19,768 nt of DNA from Candidatus Bipolaricaulota bacterium (GTDB lineage Bacteria; Bipolaricaulota; Bipolaricaulia; UBA7950; UBA9294): assembly GCA_030612485.1 (NCBI GenBank), contig JAUWNS010000024.1, positions 1 through 19,768 of the forward strand, read 5' to 3'. Under the pieces are notes generated by a model. It searched no databases, was not told the DNA's origin, and worked only from the letters and a program-made list of their open reading frames with translations. Each line of letters opens with the position of its first letter. Within the stretch, counting starts at the first letter, position 1. The translations under genes were made by a program, and so were the position numbers. Shown here piece by piece: positions 1 through 5,902 of the stretch.

Positions 1-64
1 TCTCTTGCTACGCTCATCGCTTGAGTCTTTCTCTGGGTTACCTTGCCTTAACCGTGAGGAACCA

Positions 65-119
65 CTCTAAGGAATCCAGGGGAAAAGCCTGAAGTTTTGG
101 CCTAGAAACAAGAGCGGCA
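65..119. repeat. Dispersed repeat segment, copy 1
   Basis: A 16-base word at 65-80 (CTCTAAGGAATCCAGG) recurs with one mismatch at 17499-17514. In both places a GAAACAA word and then GGCA follow (105-119 here). A GGGT(T/A)AC word and a TTAA also lie upstream in both copies. The order of blocks is kept while spacing differs by about 13 bases, as expected for decayed copies of one mobile or structured element. No convincing reading frame covers 1-206; apart from this segment and the GATTGAAT-type repeat I see nothing there. I do not recognise a known riboswitch or RNA family in it. Confidence 0.4.
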
Positions 120-181
120 TAACTTTTCTCGTGCTTCTTTCCTGATCTCCTGGCCTCCTAAGAGATTAACAAAGGACGCTG

Positions 182-262
182 AGAAATTAAGAGATCGGAA
201 GATTGAATGATCGGGAGGTTCAATCACTCACTCGTTAAATCACTCAATCTCTCAATCAGTAC
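182..262. repeat. GATTGAAT-type dispersed repeat, copy next to the 369-aa gene
   Basis: This stretch is made of permuted words such as GATTGAATGAT, CAATCACTCACTC and CAATCTCTCAATC on both strands. The 19-base word at 190-208 is identical to 1618-1636. It lies directly after the stop codon of the minus-strand gene ending at 264, so the two copies bracket that gene unit. No gene is visible in it. Confidence 0.6.
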
Positions 263-263
263 T

Positions 264-1373
264 TCACTCACCTGCAGCCCCACCGAAGGTAACCCCGGCC
301 GTCCCGTAGCGGACGGCGAACGGAGCGTTCGTATCTACCCCACCAGGAAGGCGGATCACTCCTGCAGCGATCGCACCAGGCTCGACCCGACCACCACGAA
401 GGAAGCCCTCGGTCAGTTCGGCGAATGAGGCAGCGCTGAAGAAAACGTAGTTCGTCCCCGATTGTTGGATATAGAAGTTCCAGGAGATGAACGCCGATCC
501 CGTCTGCGATAGAGCCCACACCATCACCGCGCCGGTCCCGATGAGTGGCTCCAAGGCCGACAATAGATCCTCGCCCAGCGCACTACCGTAGATCCCTTCT
601 TCCAGGCGTACGAAGAGGAGGCGCAGCTCCTCGCCCCGTCCCGCAACGATGAGCGTGCCCACAAGATCCTGAGGAAGAAAGAGTAGGGTGGCAATAGCCT
701 CCGCGGAGAAATCGCCCTCGGTTAGGGCCTGCTGCAAATCGGTGATACTCTCCGGTGGAGAGATCTCAACCGCAGGGTGCGAAGGAGTGGTCGTCGATGC
801 AGGCGGAGTGGGCGCAGGGTAGTATGCGGTCTGTTGGGAGACATCGAAGCGCACGCGCACCCCTTGATAGCTCACCCAGAATGGCCGCGCAATGTCGATT
901 CGATCCCCCATCACCAGGATTCCCTCGCTCCCAGAGCCGTAAGAGGATCCGCCCGGGTTGACCTCGAATTGCCCATCGAGGAATCCCGGTGTGATCTCGA
1001 CCCAGTCGCTACGCGTTGGAGTGAACGAAGAGCCTCCCTCCTGTTCCACGGTGAGCTGTTCGGGGAAGAACGGGAAGGAGTTTACTACCTGTTCAACGGT
1101 CGGGTTGACATACAACGCATTCTTGCCCACGTAGTGACGGAGGTTCTCTCGCAGTGCCGGTGAGATCTTGCTTGAGAACACACGATCATTGATGGCAACG
1201 ATGAATAGTGCAAGCTCCGTCCCGTTGACATCGACGGTCAACTCATTGAAAAGATCAGGAGCGAGGTCTGTCTCAGAAGCGATCTGCTCATGAGACCCGG
1301 CAAGAATCCCGAGGCTCGTGAGCAGAAGAACACTAAGACAGACCCCCACCCGACATGCTAAGGTTACACGCAT
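264..1373 (-). CDS. Secreted protein with two copies of an unnamed domain
   Basis: A 369-residue protein of unknown function, exported or membrane-anchored. Residues 9-26 form a hydrophobic signal segment after two Arg. A Pro/Thr-rich linker at about 185-206 separates two halves that are copies of each other. Residues 53-89 align without gaps to 249-285, sharing the E-L-x-L start, the V/S/L spacing and the G-x-x-A-x-x-V end. The blocks ending at about 176 and 363 share G-F-L-x-G and P-F-x-V-x-Y-x-x-x-x-V. No Cys or catalytic signature is conserved between halves, so a structural or binding role is likelier than an enzymatic one. The ATG at 1373 is preceded by GGAAAGGG, a fair ribosome site. 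A 29-residue ORF lies 59 bases upstream and the promoter at 1545-1573 probably serves both. I cannot assign a family. Confidence 0.85.
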   Translation of the reverse strand: MRVTLACRVGVCLSVLLLTSLGILAGSHEQIASETDLAPDLFNELTVDVNGTELALFIVAINDRVFSSKISPALRENLRHYVGKNALYVNPTVEQVVNSFPFFPEQLTVEQEGGSSFTPTRSDWVEITPGFLDGQFEVNPGGSSYGSGSEGILVMGDRIDIARPFWVSYQGVRVRFDVSQQTAYYPAPTPPASTTTPSHPAVEISPPESITDLQQALTEGDFSAEAIATLLFLPQDLVGTLIVAGRGEELRLLFVRLEEGIYGSALGEDLLSALEPLIGTGAVMVWALSQTGSAFISWNFYIQQSGTNYVFFSAASFAELTEGFLRGGRVEPGAIAAGVIRLPGGVDTNAPFAVRYGTAGVTFGGAAGE

Positions 1374-1432
1374 TACATCCCTTTCCTTCGCAGCCGATGG
1401 CGCTTACTCACAGAAAACCTGCAAGCTACAAA

Positions 1433-1522
1433 CTAGCAGGGGCCGCCGCACCAGAAACCAGCGAATGCGAAGATCCAAAACGCCCAGAAGAAGGACAGCA
1501 GAAGCCAAGCGCTTAGACACAT
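1433..1522 (-). CDS. 29-residue hydrophobic Trp/Phe/Cys-rich peptide
   Basis: A very short ORF starting with ATG at 1522 and ending with TAG at 1433-1435. Its ribosome site AAGGAGGTG is close to perfect and well spaced, and a strong promoter (1545-1573) lies just upstream. The product starts MCLSAWLLLSFFWAF and ends CGGPC, so it is one hydrophobic segment with three Trp, several Phe and three Cys, two of them in a short polar tail. It would insert in the membrane. It may be a small membrane protein working with the secreted protein encoded 59 bases downstream, or a leader peptide controlling it. Function unknown. The translation signals make it credible despite its length. Confidence 0.6.
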   Translation of the reverse strand: MCLSAWLLLSFFWAFWIFAFAGFWCGGPC

Positions 1523-1544
1523 AGTGCACCTCCTTAATAAACTC

Positions 1545-1573
1545 ACTATAGCACAACCAGACAGGAAAGACAA
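1545..1573 (-). promoter_or_regulatory. Sigma-70-type promoter for the 29-aa / 369-aa unit
   Basis: On the minus strand, -35 TTGTCT (1568-1573) and -10 TATAGT (1545-1550) are separated by 17 bases. Transcription would start near 1538, just ahead of the AAGGAGG ribosome site of the 29-residue ORF. The -35 and the next four bases (TTGTCTTTCC) also occur in the sigma-factor promoter at 5006. Confidence 0.7.
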
Positions 1574-1608
1574 ATCCCTAACTCCCGCTCGCTATACTCG
1601 CTCAAGCT

Positions 1609-1640
1609 GAGGAATTGAGAGATCGGAAGATTGAATTTGC
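1609..1640. repeat. GATTGAAT-type dispersed repeat, second copy
   Basis: The word at 1618-1636 is identical over 19 bases to 190-208, and the preceding GA(A/G)GAATT-like bases also resemble the first copy. It sits between the minus-strand promoter at 1545-1573 and the thioredoxin-like gene at 1715. The rest of 1574-1714 holds no gene, and I see no convincing promoter for the gene at 1715. Confidence 0.6.
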
Positions 1641-1714
1641 GTTCGTTCGGTGGTTAAAGTGGATCTTTATGGCTGTGCCGGTGTATATGTGATCGAAGTC
1701 TCAGAGGAGGAAGC

Positions 1715-1972
1715 GTGAGAAAGATAGAGGTCTTTGGGTCGGGTTGCCTTATGGGTTGTTCTACATGCAAGATTTCGCTCGATGATATCAACCACGTGCT
1801 CACCGAATTGGGGTTGGAAGCGAGGGTGATTCGAGTTGACGACATTGGTGAGGCGCAGGCGCGTGGGGTGAGAAAACTCCCTGCGTTGGTAGTCGATGGG
1901 ACGATTAAATCGGAGGGTAAGAGCCTCACCGCAGGAGAGATCAAGGTGCTATTGCAGGAAGGAGGGGGATAA
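1715..1972 (+). CDS. Small thioredoxin-like redox protein (CxxxCxxC)
   Basis: An 85-residue single-domain thioredoxin-fold protein of the 'redox-active disulfide protein 2' / small archaeal-type thioredoxin kind. It has the beta strand R-K-I-E-V-F-G-S-G-C, a Cys cluster C11-x3-C15-x2-C18 where the usual family member has CxxC, the K-L-P-A-L strand with the cis-Pro at about 56, and the final helix. There is no signal peptide, so it is cytoplasmic. It would exchange disulfides with a protein partner, or hold a metal through the extra Cys. The GTG start at 1715 follows a GAGGAGG site at 1704-1710. The gene lies ahead of an ArsR-type repressor and other thiol proteins; small thioredoxins of this kind are often found beside ArsR regulators and permeases. 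The TAA stop overlaps the first unit of a tandem repeat. Confidence 0.8.
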   Translation: MRKIEVFGSGCLMGCSTCKISLDDINHVLTELGLEARVIRVDDIGEAQARGVRKLPALVVDGTIKSEGKSLTAGEIKVLLQEGGG

Positions 1973-2010
1973 TTGAGTGATTGAATGATTGAATGATTGA
2001 ATGATTGAGT
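1971..2010. repeat. Five tandem 8-base units (GATTGAAT)
   Basis: Five consecutive units: AATTGAGT, three exact GATTGAAT, then GATTGAGT. The first overlaps the stop codon of the thioredoxin-like gene. Related words (CAATCTCTCAATG, TTCAATCTATCAA-like) continue in opposite orientation to about 2060. This is the most regular member of the repeat family seen at 182-262, 1609-1640 and 7750-7802. Confidence 0.8.
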
Positions 2011-2136
2011 GGTTTAGCTTGCCAATCTCTCAATGCCCCGGTTATTCAATCTATCAAACATCCGATCTGTTGGCCGGTCATCTCCTACGTTGCGCAAGGT
2101 CGAGATTCGGCACACGGCGTTACAGGCGATCCACCA

Positions 2137-2165
2137 TTGCAAACAGGCTGCGCATCGCCTATCAT
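2137..2165 (+). promoter_or_regulatory. Sigma-70-type promoter of the arsR-led redox operon
   Basis: -35 TTGCAA (2137-2142) and -10 TATCAT (2160-2165) with 17 bases between them. Transcription would start near 2172, giving a leader of about 24 bases that contains the AAGGAG site at 2184-2189. This placement rules out the longer in-frame ATG at 2166, which would fall on the -10 box itself. Confidence 0.65.
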
Positions 2166-2183
2166 ATGCCAACTATCGCATAT
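2164..2183. promoter_or_regulatory. Candidate ArsR-family operator (inverted repeat)
   Basis: ATATGC at 2164-2169 and its exact reverse complement GCATAT at 2178-2183 are separated by 8 bases. The repeat spans the downstream edge of the -10 box, the expected start point and the bases next to the ribosome site. AT-rich dyads in this position are typical of autoregulating ArsR/SmtB repressors, and the first gene here encodes one. Function is inferred. Confidence 0.5.
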
Positions 2184-2195
2184 AAGGAGCGTTTC

Positions 2196-2540
2196 GTGGA
2201 ACAATGGTCCGATCTCTTTCGCGTTCTCGCCAATGAGGATCGCCTGCGCATCTTCTACCTCATCATCCATTCCGGGCAGCGGTTATGTGTGTGTGAGATC
2301 GTGGATGCGACCGGTCTTCCCCAGTACCAGGTATCGAAGCACCTGCGTCTGTTGAGGGAGGCAGAGCTGATCTGTGGGGAGCGCCAGGGGCGGTGGACCT
2401 ACTACAGCCTCTCTTCCGGGGAGCGGGTTGAGGGGGTAGCACGGTTCCTCGAACGAGCGATCGCCCCCGATGCGTTTACAACGGAACTGGACCATCTCAA
2501 ACAAAGGCTGACCTTGCGACAAAACGGGCTGTGTGTATAG
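2196..2540 (+). CDS. arsR: ArsR/SmtB-family metal- or metalloid-sensing repressor
   Basis: A 114-residue winged-helix repressor that would bind operator DNA as a dimer and release it on binding a thiophilic ligand. An N-terminal helix carries F-R-V-L-A-N-E-D-R-L-R-I. C31-V-C33 follows in R-L-C-V-C-E-I, the alpha-3 motif that binds As(III)/Sb(III) or soft metals in ArsR. The recognition helix is at about 41-55 (Q-V-S-K-H-L-R-L-L) and the wing at about 62-72 (R-Q-G-R-W-T-Y-Y-S-L). Cys60 and the C-terminal Cys113 could add ligands. I chose GTG at 2196 because AAGGAG lies six bases upstream and the promoter leaves no room for the longer in-frame starts at 2001 or 2166. The next gene begins 36 bases downstream with no terminator, so the whole redox operon to 4965 is probably under its control. 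Inducer identity is not shown. Confidence 0.88.
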   Translation: MEQWSDLFRVLANEDRLRIFYLIIHSGQRLCVCEIVDATGLPQYQVSKHLRLLREAELICGERQGRWTYYSLSSGERVEGVARFLERAIAPDAFTTELDHLKQRLTLRQNGLCV

Positions 2541-2576
2541 TCCGCAGGAAAAGAAGAATCAACAAGGAGGAGCAAG

Positions 2577-3272
2577 ATGAAGAAAGTCGTTGTTCTCACT
2601 CTGATAGCTGTTGTGGCGTTAGGGGCCACCCTGATTGCCGCACCGAAGATCGCAGTGGATAACGCGGTCTACGATTTTGGCACGGTTCTCGAAGGGGTCT
2701 TTGTTACCCACAAGTTTCTCCTTTCGAACGTGGGAGATGAACCCCTCACGATCACCCGCGTGCGGGTGGCCTGCGGTTGCACCGCGACCGCTCTCCCCAA
2801 GACGAACCTCAAACCGGGCGAGTCGGTGGAGCTTGAAGCGAGCCTGGATACCTCTCACTACGGGGGAAGGATCAGCAAGAGCATCTACGTCGAGTCGAAT
2901 GATCCTGAAAACGCTCGTCTTACCCTTCGCCTCACCGGGGTCGTCACGCAACCAAAGCCATATCATATTACTATCAGTGACTTCAATTACTTGTTCTACC
3001 TGTTAATTGATCTGCGAGACAACGAGACTTACGCTGCAAGCCACCTGATGGGCGCGATCAACATCCCTCTTGCGGAGCTGAACGACTGGGTAAGCCGGCT
3101 TCCCGAAGGGGTTCTGATCATCCTCTACGACCAGGATGGGACGCAGGGCGACCTGGCGGCACAGGTTCTGATCGATAAGGGGTTCCCCGATGCCAAGAGC
3201 CTGATGGGCGGGTTCGACGAGTGGATGAACGTCTATAAGGACAAGTTCACTATCTCCATGGCGGACGACTAG
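2577..3272 (+). CDS. Secreted DUF1573 domain fused to a catalytically dead rhodanese
   Basis: A 231-residue exported protein. A signal segment (about 3-21) is followed by a DUF1573 domain at about 24-122: Y-D-F-G-T-V-x-E-G, then the Cys pair in V-A-C-G-C-T (C66, C68), and the closing L-x-L-x-G-V-V strand. DUF1573 is an immunoglobulin-like extracytoplasmic domain. A rhodanese-like domain at about 130-220 has I-D-L-R-D, H-L-x-G-A-I-N-I-P and G-G-F-D-E-W. Its active loop reads Y-D-Q-D-G-T-Q, with Asp185 in place of the sulfur-carrying Cys, so sulfur transfer is not expected. A binding or scaffold role fits better. The ATG at 2577 follows AAGGAGG (2564-2570). Downstream genes encode secreted thioredoxins, which makes an extracytoplasmic sulfur or thiol function likely. 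Confidence 0.88.
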   Translation: MKKVVVLTLIAVVALGATLIAAPKIAVDNAVYDFGTVLEGVFVTHKFLLSNVGDEPLTITRVRVACGCTATALPKTNLKPGESVELEASLDTSHYGGRISKSIYVESNDPENARLTLRLTGVVTQPKPYHITISDFNYLFYLLIDLRDNETYAASHLMGAINIPLAELNDWVSRLPEGVLIILYDQDGTQGDLAAQVLIDKGFPDAKSLMGGFDEWMNVYKDKFTISMADD

Positions 3273-3320
3273 GAAGCAAACGACGGTTTAGTGGATCAGA
3301 TTAAAAAGAGAGGATTCTTT

Positions 3321-4448
3321 GTGAAACGGTCACCAATTCTGTTTCTTGTATTGCTTCTTCTAGGGTCGCTCTTCGTCTGGGCTGAAGAAGTGGATCTTGT
3401 CTACTTCCACGAGCATGGCTGCTCTGACTGCGCCCGCACTGCGTCCTTCTTGGAATCGATCAGCCCGAAGTACCCTGAACTGAATATCCTGCGCTACGAG
3501 ATCCACGAGGCCGATGCACAAGGCCTGCTCGATCGCCTCCTTGTTGCCTACGGTGCGGAACTTGGCCCTGTCCCTATCTTGTTCATTGGGGATGTTGCTT
3601 TGGTGGAGGACACGTTCTACGGACTCGCCGAGACGCCTACGACCGTCTCCGGACGGGCAAGGGAGATGCGGCTTGATGCGGTGAGCGCGCAGGCGATCGC
3701 GGAAGAGGCCCCCTCTCCATTGCTGAGGGCCGAGGCAACGGAAGGGCAAGGACTGGCGGGGAAGCTCACCATCCCCGTGGTCATCCTCGCTGCTGCCGCT
3801 GATTCAGTCAACCCGTGTACCTTCGCCGTGTTGGTCCTGCTCTTAGGGACGCTCCTCGTCGCCGGGAGGAAGGGGAAGGTGCTTCAGGCGGGATTGGCCT
3901 TCATCGCGGCGATCTACATCTCATACTTTTTGATGGGGATCGGAATCTTCTCCGCGATACAGGCGGCCGGGGTACAGCGGCCGTTCATCCTTGTGGTATC
4001 GAGTCTGGCGATTCTACTTGGCCTATGGAACATGAAGGACTTCTTCGCCTACGGAAAGTGGTTCACAATAGAGGTTCCGCAGCGGTGGCGACCGACGGTG
4101 AAGCGGATCACATCCTCGGTCGTCTCTATCCCAGGTGCCTTCGCCGTGGGAGTTCTCGACTCCTTGTTCCTCCTTCCCTGCTCTTCAGGACCGTACATTG
4201 CGATTCTCGCCCTTCTATCCAAGACGACTACACAGGCGCAAGGGATCGGACTACTTCTCTTCTACAACCTGATTTTTATCCTGCCCCTTCTTATCATAAC
4301 CCTGGCGGTACACTTCGGATACACGACCACGGCACGGGCGGAGCGATGGCGCTCGGCTCGTTTGGGAAAGCTTCACCTGATATCTGGTATCATGATGTTT
4401 ATCTTAGGAGCGGGGATGATCATCGCCCTCCGGGTGGGTTACCTTTAA
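3321..4448 (+). CDS. Secreted thioredoxin fused to a CcdA/DsbD-like thiol transporter
   Basis: A 375-residue protein with a signal segment (about 5-20) and a glutaredoxin/thioredoxin-like domain at about 23-100 with C34-S-D-C37 and V-P-I-L-F-I-G around the cis-Pro. After a linker comes a CcdA/DsbD-beta-type membrane domain (about 150-370) with roughly six helices. That domain carries one conserved Cys in each half: N-P-C166-T-F in its first helix and L-P-C287-S-S-G-P-Y in the fourth. Such domains pass electrons from cytoplasmic thioredoxin across the membrane, and the fused outer domain would be the acceptor. Partners may be the neighbouring thiol proteins. I chose GTG at 3321 because AGAGAGG sits seven bases upstream and the signal peptide starts directly; an in-frame GTG at 3291 would add ten residues with a poor ribosome site. 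It is cotranscribed with the genes on both sides. Confidence 0.87.
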   Translation: MKRSPILFLVLLLLGSLFVWAEEVDLVYFHEHGCSDCARTASFLESISPKYPELNILRYEIHEADAQGLLDRLLVAYGAELGPVPILFIGDVALVEDTFYGLAETPTTVSGRAREMRLDAVSAQAIAEEAPSPLLRAEATEGQGLAGKLTIPVVILAAAADSVNPCTFAVLVLLLGTLLVAGRKGKVLQAGLAFIAAIYISYFLMGIGIFSAIQAAGVQRPFILVVSSLAILLGLWNMKDFFAYGKWFTIEVPQRWRPTVKRITSSVVSIPGAFAVGVLDSLFLLPCSSGPYIAILALLSKTTTQAQGIGLLLFYNLIFILPLLIITLAVHFGYTTTARAERWRSARLGKLHLISGIMMFILGAGMIIALRVGYL

Positions 4449-4467
4449 AGCAGAGCGAGGAGAAAAC

Positions 4468-4965
4468 ATGACTAAACAGAGTTTCATGGTGTTTGCCGCA
4501 ATGATCCTTCTTCTGCTTGTCATCGCTCTTGACGCTCTTCCACAGGTCCAGACTGAGTCTGTTATTGTGGAGCCAGCGATCGTCGTCTTCTACGAGGAAG
4601 GCTGCCCGGGCTGTGATCTGATGGAAGGGATCCTGTCCGAACTCGTCGTTGGACACGAGGATCTGAGGATCGTCCGGTATGAGATCAACGAGCCAGGAGC
4701 ATTGGACTTGCTGAGCATACTTGCCGCGCATTACAGCGTTTCAGCCGCGAGCGTGCCGATCATCTTTGTGGGAGATGAAGTGATCGTCGGGACCGGCCGG
4801 GCAGAGGAGTTTCACCTACGGACCGCTGTGGGGGATTGCGTCTCCCGAGGATGTCCTTCTCCCCTTTCATATGCGGAAGGGAAAGGCTTCCCTTGGAGGG
4901 ATTCCCTTGTTCTGGGCGCATTTGCCGTCCTGTTCCTCTTCTTTTTCATTCTACAGGAGAAGTAA
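4468..4965 (+). CDS. Membrane-anchored thioredoxin (CPGC), truncated paralogue of the upstream gene
   Basis: A 165-residue protein with an N-terminal membrane segment (about 6-24), a thioredoxin-fold domain with C46-P-G-C49, the V-P-I-I-F-V-G-D strand, and a C-terminal membrane segment (about 146-162) followed by only a few residues. It matches the outer half of the preceding protein: both have R-Y-E-I-(H/N)-E, V-P-I-(L/I)-F-(I/V)-G-D and the P-S-P-L linker before the first membrane helix. It therefore looks like a duplicate that lost the CcdA-like part. An additional pair, C124 and C129, lies in the linker. It probably takes part in the same extracytoplasmic disulfide relay. GAGGAG at 4457-4462 precedes the ATG. 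No terminator is visible before the next promoter at 5006. Confidence 0.83.
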   Translation: MTKQSFMVFAAMILLLLVIALDALPQVQTESVIVEPAIVVFYEEGCPGCDLMEGILSELVVGHEDLRIVRYEINEPGALDLLSILAAHYSVSAASVPIIFVGDEVIVGTGRAEEFHLRTAVGDCVSRGCPSPLSYAEGKGFPWRDSLVLGAFAVLFLFFFILQEK

Positions 4966-5005
4966 GTGGCCGGGTAGGGTGAAAAACAGGAAATCTGAAA
5001 CAGTC

Positions 5006-5033
5006 TTGTCTTTCCGCCTGTATTAACTATACT
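5006..5033 (+). promoter_or_regulatory. Sigma-70-type promoter of the sigma-factor gene
   Basis: -35 TTGTCT (5006-5011) and -10 TATACT (5028-5033) with a 16-base spacer. The start point would be near 5040, so the in-frame TTG at 5038 is unlikely to be the start codon and the ATG at 5056 is favoured. The -35 region shares TTGTCTTTCC with the promoter at 1545-1573. Confidence 0.65.
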
Positions 5034-5055
5034 ACTCTTGGAGGAGGTGGGAGGC

Positions 5056-5859
5056 ATGGCCTCGATGCGCAAACAGAAACTCGCAATGCTTTCTAACGAA
5101 AAGCTCATCGAATTGCTACGCCATACGACCAAGGAAGCTTCCACTGCAAGCGAGCTTTCCCTTCTTCGCGAGGAGATTGTCAAGCGGAACATAGGGCTCG
5201 TCCGATCGATTGCGCTTGGATTTCTTAACTCCGGCGAGATCCTCGATGATCTGGTGCAAGCGGGGTACATCGGGCTTCTGAACGCGGTTGCAAACTTTGA
5301 CTTAGCTAGAAACACTCTTTTCTCTACCTACGCGAGTTACCTGATCAAGGGTGAGATTCGTCACTACATCCGAGATAAGCACACGACGATCCGCATCCCT
5401 CAGTGGATACAGGCCTTGAGCCGCAAGGTGAAGGAACAGGAGGAGGCGTTCTTCCAGGAATACGGACGCCCTCCGACGATTGCCGAGCTTGCTGAGCACC
5501 TGGAGATCAGTGAGGAGCAGCTGATCGAGCTCCTCCGCGGGCGCAAGGCAATGACCTATGTCTCGATCGACCAGGAGCGGCGGCGCCACGATCCCAACCC
5601 AACCCTCCCCACGATTGAGTTCCTTCAACCGCGGGACGAGAATCGGAATAGAGAACTTTACATGCGGATCAGTGTAGCTATTGGTGAACTCGCCGAGATC
5701 CAGCGTCAGGTGATCAGCGGTCTCTTCTACCACGGGAAGAGCCAAGAACAGGTTGGGGAGGAACTCGGCATATCTCAGCGACAGGTGTCCCGGATGAAGG
5801 CGCAGGCCCTGAAGAGAGTAAAGGGAAAGCTTGTTGGGCCGGAGGATGGTGCGTGCTAA
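5056..5859 (+). CDS. Alternative sigma-70-family factor (group 3, SigB/SigF/FliA-like)
   Basis: A 267-residue RNA polymerase sigma factor without the long region 1 of housekeeping factors. Region 2 (about 45-115) has N-I-G-L-V-R-S-I-A, the core-binding D-L-V-Q-A-G-Y-I-G-L, and F-S-T-Y-A-S-Y-L-I-K-G-E-I-R-H-Y-I-R-D. Region 3 (about 118-180) has I-R-I-P-Q-W-I-Q and G-R-P-P-T-I-A-E-L-A. Region 4 (about 208-258) ends with the helix-turn-helix S-Q-E-Q-V-G-E-E-L-G-I-S-Q-R-Q-V-S-R. This layout fits stress, sporulation or flagellar type factors; nothing nearby is flagellar or sporulation-specific, so I leave the subgroup open. The ATG at 5056 follows GGAGGTGGGAGG. The gene has its own promoter. A short helical protein is encoded 43 bases downstream and could be a partner. 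Confidence 0.9.
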   Translation: MASMRKQKLAMLSNEKLIELLRHTTKEASTASELSLLREEIVKRNIGLVRSIALGFLNSGEILDDLVQAGYIGLLNAVANFDLARNTLFSTYASYLIKGEIRHYIRDKHTTIRIPQWIQALSRKVKEQEEAFFQEYGRPPTIAELAEHLEISEEQLIELLRGRKAMTYVSIDQERRRHDPNPTLPTIEFLQPRDENRNRELYMRISVAIGELAEIQRQVISGLFYHGKSQEQVGEELGISQRQVSRMKAQALKRVKGKLVGPEDGAC

Positions 5860-5876
5860 ACTATACGACGACTAGG

Positions 5877-5882
5877 TATAAT
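5877..5882 (+). promoter_or_regulatory. Possible -10 element (TATAAT) before the 93-aa gene
   Basis: A consensus TATAAT just after the sigma-factor stop codon. No good -35 lies 16-18 bases upstream, so it may need an activator or another sigma factor, or be chance. The gene at 5903 could equally be read through from the sigma-factor promoter. Confidence 0.3.
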
Positions 5883-5902
5883 CACAATATGGGTGGTACA
5901 GA

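Noticed and set aside
1..180. Known riboswitch (cyclic-di-GMP, cobalamin, ydaO types considered)
   Set aside because: The conserved core words of these classes are not found, and no gene follows in the right orientation.
1971..2060. CRISPR-like array
   Set aside because: The units are only 8 bases, contiguous, and without spacers. This is a simple tandem repeat.
2001..2195. N-terminal extension of the ArsR frame to GTG 2001 or ATG 2166
   Set aside because: The extension covers the tandem repeat and the promoter, matches no ArsR family sequence, and lacks a ribosome site. GTG 2196 has AAGGAG at the right distance.
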